Below the pieces are notes generated by a model. That model ran no database searches, was not told where the DNA came from, and saw only the letters and a program-made list of their open reading frames with translations. DNA of 37,957 nucleotides from Candidatus Bathyarchaeota archaeon (GTDB lineage Archaea; Thermoproteota; Bathyarchaeia; TCS64), in contig JAOZHP010000024.1 in assembly GCA_026014815.1 (NCBI GenBank), positions 1 to 37,957 of the forward strand. Direction: 5' to 3'. This document shows, piece after piece, positions 24,016-32,400 of this stretch (position 1 is its first letter; each line of letters opens with the position of its first letter). Made by a program: the position numbers and the translations under genes.

Positions 24016-25167
24016 CTACTCTGTTATGGCTAACTCGGGTATTGCTTCCTCGAGTTCGAGGAAGGGTGTGACGGGTAATTGTATCCATGGATATATCTTT
24101 GCCGTTTTGTCGCCGTATATGGGGTCATTCACGGGGGACCTGAAATAGTTTCTGTCATGGGTAAGGTACGCTGCTGTTGAGGTGTTGGGCACAAGGTTGA
24201 TACAGTAGTTGAAGACCGCGATGGTTACATTGTGGGCTTCCTCGACTGTTCTTCCTAGCGCCATCATTATATCGAAGGCGCTGTCGCTTCTCCAGAAGAG
24301 GTCAGCGTCGTTGAAGGGCGTATCTGGGTCATCATAGAGTGAGAATATGAAGTTTTCATGGTATCCCGCGTAGGCTTTCGCCCCTTTCTTTACTAGATCT
24401 GGGCCTAGCTCTTTCGCTGTCTGGCAGCTGAGGAGGTGGATTACCTTGTCTTTCACTTCCTGGGAGTCATACATGGATTTCTTGAGTATGGGGTCCCCTA
24501 GGTGACCGGTGTATGTTGTAGGGCTTCCGTGGCCGACGCCTGAGATGTATGATACTCTCCATGACTTTGCCTTCGGCACGAAGTATGCTCTGGTGTCGTA
24601 GATGCCTTTGAGCACTTTTATGCAGAACCTTCGCTTCACGAACAGAGGGTGTACGTGCTTCATTCTGTACGCGACCGCTATCTTTGTCAAGTGATCGGTG
24701 GTGTTCTCACAGAAAAGAGCGCACATTCTGAAATATTTCCACCATCGCTTCCACCATTCCTTTGGAATCCATTTCCAGTCTTTTGGGATAGCTTCAGCTC
24801 TGAATTTCGGGATCTCTGGTTCTAATAGCTCCGGTGCTACTGCAAGGCTTGCCTGAAGCTCGTCGAGATAGTTCATCTCGATACGGATGAACCACTCACC
24901 TAGCTCAGTCTGGCTTTCTACGTTTTCAATTACCTCAGCCTTAGAGAACTGCCCTACCCCGAGTATCCCGACATCGAAGTCTGGCTCAAGCTTGAGGCGC
25001 TCAACAGTTAACTTAGTCTTCATCTCGTTTCCGAGGGTTAGCATTGAGCCAAGTGCAAGAGGCGGTGCTTCAAGGAATTTCTCTGGTTTCACAAAGTCCC
25101 CTGTTGGGGTTATGGTTATTGGTTTCTTTGCTGCGTAGTCTCTGAACTCTAGGTTGCCTATTTTCAT
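24016..25167 (-). CDS. Caspase-like (clan CD) cysteine protease with novel N-terminal domain
   Basis: A 383-residue protein. Residues 1-118 form the domain shared with its neighbour. Residues 130-150 are Trp/Lys-rich (IPKEWWKRWWKYF). The C-terminal part looks like a caspase/gingipain/CHAT fold: a strand ending in the catalytic His213-Gly (YISGVGHGSPTTYTGH), then a strand ending in Cys248 (VIHLLSCQTAKELGPDLVKK), then GAKAYAGYHENF. The His-Gly and Ser-Cys dyad 35 residues apart is the clan CD hallmark. No signal peptide, so it probably acts inside the cell. In other archaea and bacteria such proteases drive cell death or defence. Fold assignment is by motif only. Confidence 0.72.
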   Translation of the reverse strand: MKIGNLEFRDYAAKKPITITPTGDFVKPEKFLEAPPLALGSMLTLGNEMKTKLTVERLKLEPDFDVGILGVGQFSKAEVIENVESQTELGEWFIRIEMNYLDELQASLAVAPELLEPEIPKFRAEAIPKDWKWIPKEWWKRWWKYFRMCALFCENTTDHLTKIAVAYRMKHVHPLFVKRRFCIKVLKGIYDTRAYFVPKAKSWRVSYISGVGHGSPTTYTGHLGDPILKKSMYDSQEVKDKVIHLLSCQTAKELGPDLVKKGAKAYAGYHENFIFSLYDDPDTPFNDADLFWRSDSAFDIMMALGRTVEEAHNVTIAVFNYCINLVPNTSTAAYLTHDRNYFRSPVNDPIYGDKTAKIYPWIQLPVTPFLELEEAIPELAITE

Positions 25168-25173
25168 TTTGGC

Positions 25174-25198
25174 ACCTGTATTATTGATGAAAACAGGT
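25174..25198 (-). promoter_or_regulatory. Inverted repeat just before the protease start
   Basis: ACCTGT and ACAGGT flank a 13-base loop and end about seven bases before the ATG of the caspase-like gene. An AAATATAAAAT box lies further upstream (about 25222-25235), so the repeat is in the 5' leader. It could be an operator or an RNA hairpin limiting translation. Confidence 0.4.
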
Positions 25199-25327
25199 AG
25201 ATTTATCTTTACTCGTATGTAATTTTATATTTATTTTCTCTTATTTTCAGAAAAAATTATAGGTAATTATTCGAATGTTGGTTGGTTTACCTTGAATAAA
25301 CGCCATTTTCATAGTACAGCGACTATC

Positions 25328-25627
25328 CTACGACTCGCCTTTCTTCGTTGCCAATGTCAATGTGACACTCGGAGTCGCAGAGATAGTTAATGTCATGTTA
25401 TCCACTTCCCACTCCACGTTGGTCGCGTCCCTCAGCCCCTTCTTGAGAATATCAGCCGCGTCAACCAACCGTTTTGTGCTAAAGTTCAGCAGCCTTTTTT
25501 TGCCTTTCCTGATGAACTCGTAGAGGCTGAAACCAAGCGTCTCGCCTGTCAGTGTGGCTTCAGCTTTTTCGCGGGTGGCGTCGAAGGTTATTATGAACTC
25601 TTCTTCTACACTCAAATTACTTTCCAC
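25328..25627 (-). CDS. Small protein at the head of the caspase-like cluster, unknown
   Basis: Ninety-nine residues with a beta-alpha-beta look: N-terminal strands (EEFIITFDATREKAEATL), a basic helical middle (YEFIRKGKKRLLNFSTKRLV, then DAADILKKGLRD) and C-terminal strands (MTLTISATPSVTLTLATKK). No membrane segment or known motif. It starts with ATG at 25627 and is in the same direction as the protease, 160 bases upstream of it, with a separate promoter between. Possibly part of the same system as sensor or antitoxin-like partner; only the position supports that. Confidence 0.62.
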   Translation of the reverse strand: MESNLSVEEEFIITFDATREKAEATLTGETLGFSLYEFIRKGKKRLLNFSTKRLVDAADILKKGLRDATNVEWEVDNMTLTISATPSVTLTLATKKGES

Positions 25628-25676
25628 GTGAACCTGATAGATTCACTCCCATATAACTATTAATGAGAGGTTTAGG

Positions 25677-25840
25677 TTAAATTTTTTCGAGTACCGCGTA
25701 GTAGACAGGCTTCTTGGGTTCGATGAGGTGTCTGATGCGCCACCCTGTGTCTTTGAGCAGAGTTTTCATTTCTTCTGTGTTTGCCCATAAGAGGTGGAAC
25801 CATAGGCTGGCGTATTGCTCGTATCGTGACCGGATCTTTT
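25677..25840 (-). pseudogene. 3' fragment of a methyltransferase paralogue
   Basis: On the minus strand this encodes SRYEQYASLWFHLLWANTEE, continuing to EPKKPVYYAVLEKI and a TAA at 25677. It is plainly the C-terminal 54 residues of the methyltransferase at 22489 (EQYASPWFHLLWASPEE ... EPEKPIYYAILEK), with about four in five bases identical by eye. The 5' part is gone and replaced by unrelated sequence. It is a relic, in direct orientation with the intact gene, on the other side of the caspase-like cluster. Confidence 0.82.
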
Positions 25841-26179
25841 TTGATAGCTAAGTTTTCACTGTTTCGTGGTTGTTCACTGTTTTTTTATGTTTTGGATGAT
25901 CCATGTGGATATGGTGTTGATTGTGAGGTAGATGATCCTTTGGTGCTGGTCTTCTTGCTTCTCTCTCTTGAAACAGTTACTGGTGTGATGGTGATAACTT
26001 GTTTTAGTAGTTATAGGGAGTGGGTGTGCTGGGTATGAGTACCTTGCGTATTTGTTCACCCTAAATAATAGCGTCCCTTCTTTCATGAATAATGGTGTTT
26101 TCATGGGAGTTGACTGTAAGGTTTTTTAGTTATTATTCACTATAAATTGGGTGGACATGTTCCGTGTGGGAGTGAAAAC
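25841..26179 (+). other. Gene-poor stretch with degenerate coding relics
   Basis: No intact gene is supported here. A plus-strand piece at about 25890-25960 encodes LDDPCGYGVDCEVDDPLVLV, which matches NDPCVYGYDG-stop-PDDPLVLV at 28583-28650, so both are relics of one unknown family. The right end (26167-26175) holds the GGGAGTGA ribosome site of the next gene. Confidence 0.5.
26168..26175 (+). promoter_or_regulatory. Strong ribosome binding site that fixes a GTG start
   Basis: GGGAGTGA ends four bases before a GTG at 26180. This makes GTG a better start than the in-frame TTG at 26147, which has no such site. Confidence 0.55.
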
Positions 26180-26650
26180 GTGTCGATTGATGATTATCAG
26201 ATAGTCGGGTTGGTTTTTCATGATATTCTTTCCTCGTATCAGGTTGCTATCAGGGATACGCTGGGTAACTCGGATGCAGCTATACTTAATCTGGTTGATC
26301 ATCTTTGCGAAAATGTGAAGATGAAAGGTATAGAGATTGATAAACATGGGTTTGAGGATCTGATTGGGATTTTATCCATGCAGGTGGCAAAACTGGGTCT
26401 GGGAAAGATTAGTCTCAGTAATATTGGTAATGATAACTATTTGTTTCGTTTAGATGAATGTGTGTGGGCTGAGATCAGTCATAAGAGAAAGAAGCAGAAG
26501 GATGTGACGTGTCCATGGGCTTTGATCGCCATGGCTCTCTATCAGGCCTCTACGGGGAATAAGGTGTTCGTCGCGGACTCGGAGTATCTGCCCAATGGAA
26601 CAATAACGAAGATACGTCCTGTCAGTGACATCTATAATGTATTAAAATAA
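26180..26650 (+). CDS. Uncharacterised protein, possibly a V4R-like or methanogen-output-type domain
   Basis: About 156 residues from the GTG at 26180. The N-terminal half is helical (DDYQIVGLVFHDILSSYQVA, then DAAILNLVDHLCENVKMKGI). The second half has strands and Cys residues (ECVWAEISH, then DVTCPWALIAMALYQASTGN) and ends in IRPVSDIYNVLK. The order helices, then 'C...EISH...CPWALIA' strands, recalls archaeal ligand-binding output domains related to V4R, but the match is weak. It is convergent with the DUF4143-type ATPase and isolated otherwise. Confidence 0.68.
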   Translation: MSIDDYQIVGLVFHDILSSYQVAIRDTLGNSDAAILNLVDHLCENVKMKGIEIDKHGFEDLIGILSMQVAKLGLGKISLSNIGNDNYLFRLDECVWAEISHKRKKQKDVTCPWALIAMALYQASTGNKVFVADSEYLPNGTITKIRPVSDIYNVLK

Positions 26651-26931
26651 GACAGGAAAGATATCGCCATCAAACAATATCCTTAGATCGTTATTCCTAC
26701 TGGCTTGCCTAGTGGTTGAGGTTGTCTGTGGCTATGAGGATTATGGCTGCGAAGATGACGGGTGTTCGTGAGGTTTGATGGTTAGCTGTGATATTTATTT
26801 TCCCTGAAGGTTTTTGGTGTGACTGGGGATTTAAGGTTTTTTGGAGAGGTTAGAATTGTGCCTGTGGCTTGGGTTACGGTGCGGGTCTCTACGGCGTGTC
26901 TGGTTGGGCTATTGGGATTTACCAGATTTTA
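26651..26931. other. Gap between convergent genes, no intact gene
   Basis: About 280 bases. Short plus-strand open pieces exist (for example one ending RFYstop at 26933) but none starts well or looks like a known family. It resembles the relic-bearing stretches to either side. Confidence 0.4.
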
Positions 26932-28431
26932 CTAGAGGTTATTCGATGAGTGTTCCAGTAGAGATAGGTACACGCTTACAGGGATAACACAGGTGTCTCT
27001 GGTGACGGAAAAGTCGTCTTTGCTTAGTATAAGGTACTCTCTCAACCCTAAGGCTCTTGTCACGTCTTTTGGACTGACGTTATTTCTGTACTTGACTTCG
27101 ACGCCGTTGTAGCTATTACCTGATTTTATTATATTATCGATCTCTCTGCCACTGTTATCGTAGTAGAACCAAGTGAAGGTGTTCTTTTCTTTCAGGTATG
27201 GGATTTCTGTGCTCATGGCGATGTGGGATGTAACCATGGCTTCGACGATTTCGCTGAGCAGTCTCTCGTCATCCATTATTTCGGAAGTGACGTCGTTAAC
27301 GTCCATCCCGGATAGCCAGCTTTTTAGTGAGTAGTGGATGAAGGGGTCTTGGAAGTAGATCTTCTTCTTTCCCTTGTATTTTGGGGTTTTTTTGTTGAGG
27401 TCTATGGCGTAGAGTGTGTGTATGATGAATGATTTTTCAAGAATGTCGAGGTAATCGATTGTGGTTACATGGTTTACTTCAGTTGATAGGTTCCTGAAGC
27501 TGAGTGTGGTCCCGTATTTGGTGAGGATCTGATCCAGTAGCTGGCGTGCGGTTACCTCATTTTTTCCGTATTTGGATAGCTCGCCTAGTGTCATACGGAC
27601 GAATGTCTCGGCATGATGTGGCTCGATGAGACAGGTGTTTCCCTGAGTGAGGGGTTTTAGATAGCTGTTGATGGATACTGGGAAGCCTCCGCATCTCATG
27701 TAATGGCCAAATAGATACATTAACTCCTCTTGGAATGGGAGTATACTGTCACAGGTCTCCACTAGTTTGTCGATGCCGTCTGTCAGGTTTATCGTAGCTG
27801 TGGAGAGAGCTTCTTTCAGCAGGGTCAAAGCTCGACGTAGTTGATTTGAGCTGGGGATGGATGTGAACAGGTCTATGGTCTGTAGTGTAAACTCGCGGAA
27901 GCTGAGGGGCTTCATGTAGTACTCGTTTCCTTCTAGGCCTCTTCCTGGTAGTTGTTCACTGGTGTTGCGGAGCGCTGCTCCGCTTGAGCCTGTGACTATG
28001 AGTTTGGCTTTCTGTGTTATTCCTGAGTCTGATATTGTTTTTAGTTCGAGGCTCCAGTCCTTCAGGGCTGTGATCTCGTCTAGGAGGATGTATACTTGGT
28101 CTGCGTCCATGTTTCTTTTTAGGAAGATGTCTAGGGCGTTTCTCAGTTCACGTCTGGATTTGATGAGTCGGTCTATGGAGAGGTACATTATCCTTCGGGG
28201 TTCTATGTTCTGGGAGATGAGTCTATTTACCATGGTCTTCAAGTAAGTGGTCTTACCGATCTGTCTGCATCCTCTTATAACTCCGATGTCCCCTTGTTTG
28301 AGTTCGATCCATTCTCTCTTTATTTGGATGGTTTGTTCGTGGAGAGCAGCTAGGTCTTTATCGAAGCGCTGAAACCCTTTTCCATATTTCCACCAGGGGT
28401 TTTGGTTAGTTAACTCCCCGAATTTCACCAT
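26932..28431 (-). CDS. AAA-type ATPase of the DUF4143 family
   Basis: A 499-residue protein from the ATG at 28431; a TTG at 28485 is also in frame but lies inside an upstream repeat. Walker A is GCRQIGKT (residues 54-61), Walker B is VYILLDEIT, and a sensor follows in LIVTGSSGAAL. The C-terminal DUF4143 part contains CGGFPVSI, LDILEKSFIIHTLYA, and a restriction-nuclease-like core: GREIDNIIKSG ... NGVEVKYRN. These archaeal ATPases are common, mobile and poorly understood. Three tandem palindromic repeats precede the gene and probably control it. Confidence 0.85.
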   Translation of the reverse strand: MVKFGELTNQNPWWKYGKGFQRFDKDLAALHEQTIQIKREWIELKQGDIGVIRGCRQIGKTTYLKTMVNRLISQNIEPRRIMYLSIDRLIKSRRELRNALDIFLKRNMDADQVYILLDEITALKDWSLELKTISDSGITQKAKLIVTGSSGAALRNTSEQLPGRGLEGNEYYMKPLSFREFTLQTIDLFTSIPSSNQLRRALTLLKEALSTATINLTDGIDKLVETCDSILPFQEELMYLFGHYMRCGGFPVSINSYLKPLTQGNTCLIEPHHAETFVRMTLGELSKYGKNEVTARQLLDQILTKYGTTLSFRNLSTEVNHVTTIDYLDILEKSFIIHTLYAIDLNKKTPKYKGKKKIYFQDPFIHYSLKSWLSGMDVNDVTSEIMDDERLLSEIVEAMVTSHIAMSTEIPYLKEKNTFTWFYYDNSGREIDNIIKSGNSYNGVEVKYRNNVSPKDVTRALGLREYLILSKDDFSVTRDTCVIPVSVYLSLLEHSSNNL

Positions 28432-28435
28432 GTAT

Positions 28436-28515
28436 GGAAATCGTGGCTTCCAAATATTAAGTATTTTGGAAATCACGGTTTCCAATATTAGTGATTTTTG
28501 GTAATTACGCTTTCC
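28436..28515 (-). promoter_or_regulatory. Three 16-bp imperfect palindromes at exact 32-bp spacing
   Basis: The copies begin at 28436 (GGAAATCGTGGCTTCC), 28468 (GGAAATCACGGTTTCC) and 28500 (GGTAATTACGCTTTCC). Each is an imperfect palindrome GGAAAT...TTTCC-like, and each is followed by 16 AT-rich bases, so the period is 32 bp, about three helix turns. They end five bases before the ATPase's ATG. This geometry fits operators for a dimeric protein bound on one DNA face. Too few and too short for a CRISPR array. Confidence 0.7.
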
Positions 28516-28851
28516 AAAATCAGGATTATTAAGAAAGGGAGTTATTGATTACGGAGTTTCTTTTGCCTAGAATGATCCATGTGTGTACGGTTATGATGGT
28601 TAGCCGGATGATCCATTAGTGCTGGTCAAGTTTGCTTGTTACGATGTTGAGGAATGTTAGACAAAGAGAGGCTTCTGAGCATATGCGGGTTGTGTGAGTA
28701 CGCCCTGAGGAGTTCCACATATACGATATCTACCCGGATTTCAGAGAATGTCTCAGGGCAGTTTCTGGAGTATAGCTTTTTTCCTGTTTTTTAGTTGCGG
28801 GTCCAATGATAGAGTAGATTTATTAGAAAATAAATCTTAGTTATTACCGCT
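28486..28851 (+). other. Degenerate coding relic and spacer
   Basis: A broken plus-strand gene relic spans about 28583-28788: NDPCVYGYDG, stop, PDDPLVLVKFACYDVEEC, stop, then in another frame EHMRVV, stop, VRPEEFHIYDIYPDFRECLR and a final TAG at 28788. The pieces match relics near 25900 and 34170-34266. Nothing intact is present between the operator repeats and the next gene's promoter. Confidence 0.6.
28816..28837. promoter_or_regulatory. Perfect palindrome over the promoter of the Cys-patterned protein
   Basis: AGATTTATT and AATAAATCT form a perfect nine-base inverted repeat round AGAA. It ends 14 bases before the ATG at 28852 and includes the TATA-like AT stretch, so a bound dimer would block transcription. 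Confidence 0.5.
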
Positions 28852-29349
28852 ATGAAAATAAAACAAGGAGACAAACGTAAACTGAGGGAGCTCAGGGTTT
28901 CCCTCAGTAAAGAGATCAAGGCCATGGTCAGCGCAACAGAGGCGATGGTTAAGCCGCTTAAAACCCTGGACAAGAGACAGATCGCTGCAGTCAACCTGTT
29001 CATCCTTGAGAGGGATGCTTTGATGGGCGCTTTAATGGAGGCGGGAAAACTCGACGCAGGGCTTGTCAGGGAGTTTTCCAATGCGGTAGTGTCCATCTGC
29101 CCCGACCTAGAGCCCGTTGTTGTGGGGTCACGGTTCGCAGATCCATGTATGGACCATCATGTAGCGTACGCCACGGCTATGGCAAGATGCGAAGAGGATG
29201 GGAAAAGCGAGGATGAATGCGATGACGCAATTGGACCTGGGGCAGCTGCGGTTATGTGCGAGATGGATCAGCTCTTGGAAATTAAACGAGTCATGGAAGA
29301 TCTCTGGATAAAAATCCCGGAGCCTAGGCCTTTCCCTTGGCCATATTAA
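28852..29349 (+). CDS. Small Cys-patterned protein, function unknown
   Basis: A 165-residue soluble protein. Residues 1-80 are helical and basic at the start (KIKQGDKRKLRELRVSLSKE). The C-terminal half has five Cys (83, 99, 113, 123, 136) in an arrangement DPCMDHHVAYATAMARCEED, then SEDECDDAIG and AAVMCEMDQL, followed by a Pro/Trp-rich end (PRPFPWPY). The even spacing suggests disulphides or a metal site. Its promoter has a palindrome. No family recognised. Confidence 0.68.
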   Translation: MKIKQGDKRKLRELRVSLSKEIKAMVSATEAMVKPLKTLDKRQIAAVNLFILERDALMGALMEAGKLDAGLVREFSNAVVSICPDLEPVVVGSRFADPCMDHHVAYATAMARCEEDGKSEDECDDAIGPGAAAVMCEMDQLLEIKRVMEDLWIKIPEPRPFPWPY

Positions 29350-29354
29350 CACCT

Positions 29355-29364
29355 CATTTTTTAT
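29355..29364 (+). terminator. T run after the Cys-patterned gene
   Basis: Six Ts begin eight bases past the stop codon at 29349 and before the next gene's AT-rich promoter. Confidence 0.4.
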
Positions 29365-29499
29365 TATCTATACGCGCGGGGCTAGTGTCTTTATGTTAAG
29401 GTCCTTGGCTAGATGATTAATGAAGCATTGGTACCCGATTTTTATTAGTTGGGTATTTATATAACATATTTATTTGAATTAATTGTTAGTGGGTGGTAA

Positions 29500-32400
29500 A
29501 TGTTGTGCGCGCGTAGTTTATCCACCCGAGCATTGGTTGTTCGGGAAAGTTTTAGAAATGTTTTTTCAACTCGATCTAGGAAGATAATGGGGACCTCTGT
29601 TTTGTCCCTGATCATCTTATTTTCGTCTCTGCAGATATATGGCATAACTATTGGGGAGAAATATCCTGATCGTGATGGGGACGGTATTATTGATATAGAG
29701 GATAATAGCCCAGGTATTTCGAATCCTGATCAGAAAGATAGTGATGGAGATGGTGTTGGTGATGTTTCTGATAACTGTCCATTTAGCCCTAACCCGGGTC
29801 AGAGGGATAGTGATGGTGATGGTAAGGGTGATGTATGTGACGTTGAGTCGGGTGTTTCTAGCTATACAAACTTGTTATTGAACACAGAGGTTACTGTAAG
29901 CAGCGGTCAACCGTTCGATATTGTTATCGTTGAGGCGCCGGAGGACAGTGTTATCGACGGTGTACTCAATCCGGTGAAGGTCGAAATTAGCGACGAGATC
30001 CAATGGGCCTTGATCAAGATCAGCTATGATGACAAAGTATATGAGGAAGCCCTTGAGGTGCATTCCTTTGTTGAAAACATATTTGCGTGGTACCCCGTCG
30101 CTGATTCAGGGGTAGACACCGTGAATAACTACGTCTGGGCCAATGTCACTGGTTCAGGCATCTTTTCACCAATTGATACTACAAAGACCGAGTCCACCGC
30201 TATATACCTGAAGTCAAGATACTTTATCCCCACGATTGGGGTTGGCCCCGGTACGAAAGAGAATATCGAAGTGATGCCGCAAGAGAGGGTTCATGTACTT
30301 CTCAACTTTGGTCACGACCCAACCATGGAAGAACGAGCCGTTTTAGAGAAATATGGTGTAACTTTGCTAGCACATATACATGTAAATGGTTGGTTTTCTT
30401 CAATTCCTAAGGACAGTATAAACGAAATTACTGATCTACCATTTATCAGATGGGTTGGGGAAATTCTCAATGATGACAAAATATCCCCTTACATTCGTCA
30501 AGATTCTTTTGGTGAATGGGGGATAAGTGACGATGGAAATGTAACTATTATTGTTAACTACTTTAAAGACATTGAATTGAATGAAGCCAAGTCCATTATT
30601 GATAGGTATGATGGAGTATATATAGGAAATATCAAAACAATTAGCGCTATTGTTGTTTCACTCCCAAAAGAGAGGATTGTTGAGCTAGCAAAAGAAGACA
30701 TAGTGCAGTGGATAGAGCAGATTCCACCGCCCCTTACTGATGCAAATGATCATTCAAGAGAAGTAATTGGAGTGAACGTGTTACAAGATCCACCATACGG
30801 TCTTGATGGCACAGGAGTCATTGTAACTGTTTATGATGGAGGGGGGATAATCAATGGGACACATCCTGATTTTGGTGGTCGAGTTACGATAGGAACAGCT
30901 GATATTGGAAGTCCAGTTACAAATCACTCAACTCATGTTGCAGGCACTCTTGGAGGAGATGGAGCCCTAAGTGGTGGGTTGTATAGGGGAATGGCCACGA
31001 ATGTTTCCATAATTTCATATCATATTGATCAAACCTGGGGCGCGAATCTATTTTATAATAGCATAATGGATATTGAGACCGATTTAAACGAGTCAATACG
31101 AAGTTTTGATTCAGATTTTGTTTCAAGTTCAACTGCAATAAACATCTACAATAACTATCCTGGTAATTGCATATGGTTAGGTGATTATGAGTCAACTTCA
31201 CAATCAATTGATAGTATCGTTCGAGGTAGTTTAGGGGTTCCTTATCCTCTGGTATGGTGTGCTGGTAATGAAAGGACGGGTGCAAATGGTAACGTTTGGG
31301 GTTGTGGGGCTGGTACTAATACTACTGGTACACCAGCCACGGCAAAAAACAGTATTGTTGTGGGTGCGGTAGATTCAGACGATAACGCTATCATGGTCTT
31401 CAGCAGTTGGGGGCCGACAGATGATGGTAGAATTAGACCAGATGTAGTGGCAGCAGGAGGTCAAAATAACACTTACTTTTCAACGTTTGATCCTAATTGG
31501 GACGCGAATAGCGGCGAGGATACTTCTATTTGGTCAACTATCGTGCCTGGAGGAAGATATTATGGAATGTCTGGAACCTCTATGGCGACACCCGCTGTTT
31601 CCGGTAGTGTTGCTTTGATGCTTCAGGATTTTAGAAATACTCATACTTATGATCCTTTACCATCAACTTGGAAGGCTATTCTTGTTCACACCGCTGTTGA
31701 TTTAGACAGGAGTGGTAATGGAGCCGTTACAAACGATGGTCCTGATTATGTTAACGGATGGGGGCTGGTGAACGCTACTGCCGGTGTTGATTTGATCAGA
31801 GATGACACCATGGAAAACCCCAGATTATTCGAGGAAAGCATTTCCATGGTCGGGGAGGTTGATGCTGACTACTATTCCTTGGCGATACCTCTTGGAATAC
31901 CTGAGTTGAGAGTCACTATTGCTTGGGATGACGCACCAGGTGTGCCAAATAGCGCCTTGAGAGACCTTGAAAATGACCTAGACCTCACTGTATTTGATTC
32001 AACTGGCAGCGTTTTTCATCCATGGGTCTTAGATCCCACTAACCCGGGAAACGCCGCTGGAAACGGTGTTGATGATTTGAATAACGTAGAGCAGGTACGC
32101 ATCGCAAACCCTGCAACTGGGTTGTGGACTATAAAGGTGAACGCATCAGCTTTACCTTACCCGCCGCAGATGTACTCTCTTGTTGTTACCCCATCTCTCA
32201 ACGCCACTGAGTTAGTGCCAAAAAGGCATTCCGTGGTCTTGACTCTTGACTCCTCTGGTAGCATGGACTGGGATATGTCAGGAACAAGCGATGTTCCAGA
32301 TGCGGATACTAGGTTATACAAGGCACAGGAAGGATCAACTTTCTTCTTAGACCTGTTATACGATTTTTATCCGGATCAGGCAACCTTCGGCGTAGTGTCA

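Noticed and set aside
25781-26038. An 85-residue plus-strand frame as an intact gene
   Set aside because: Its first part is antisense to the methyltransferase fragment and its middle matches a decayed relic elsewhere, so it is a chance joining.
28436-28515. Short repeat array as a CRISPR
   Set aside because: Only three copies, repeats of 16 bp and similar AT-rich spacers, with no cas genes; operators fit better.
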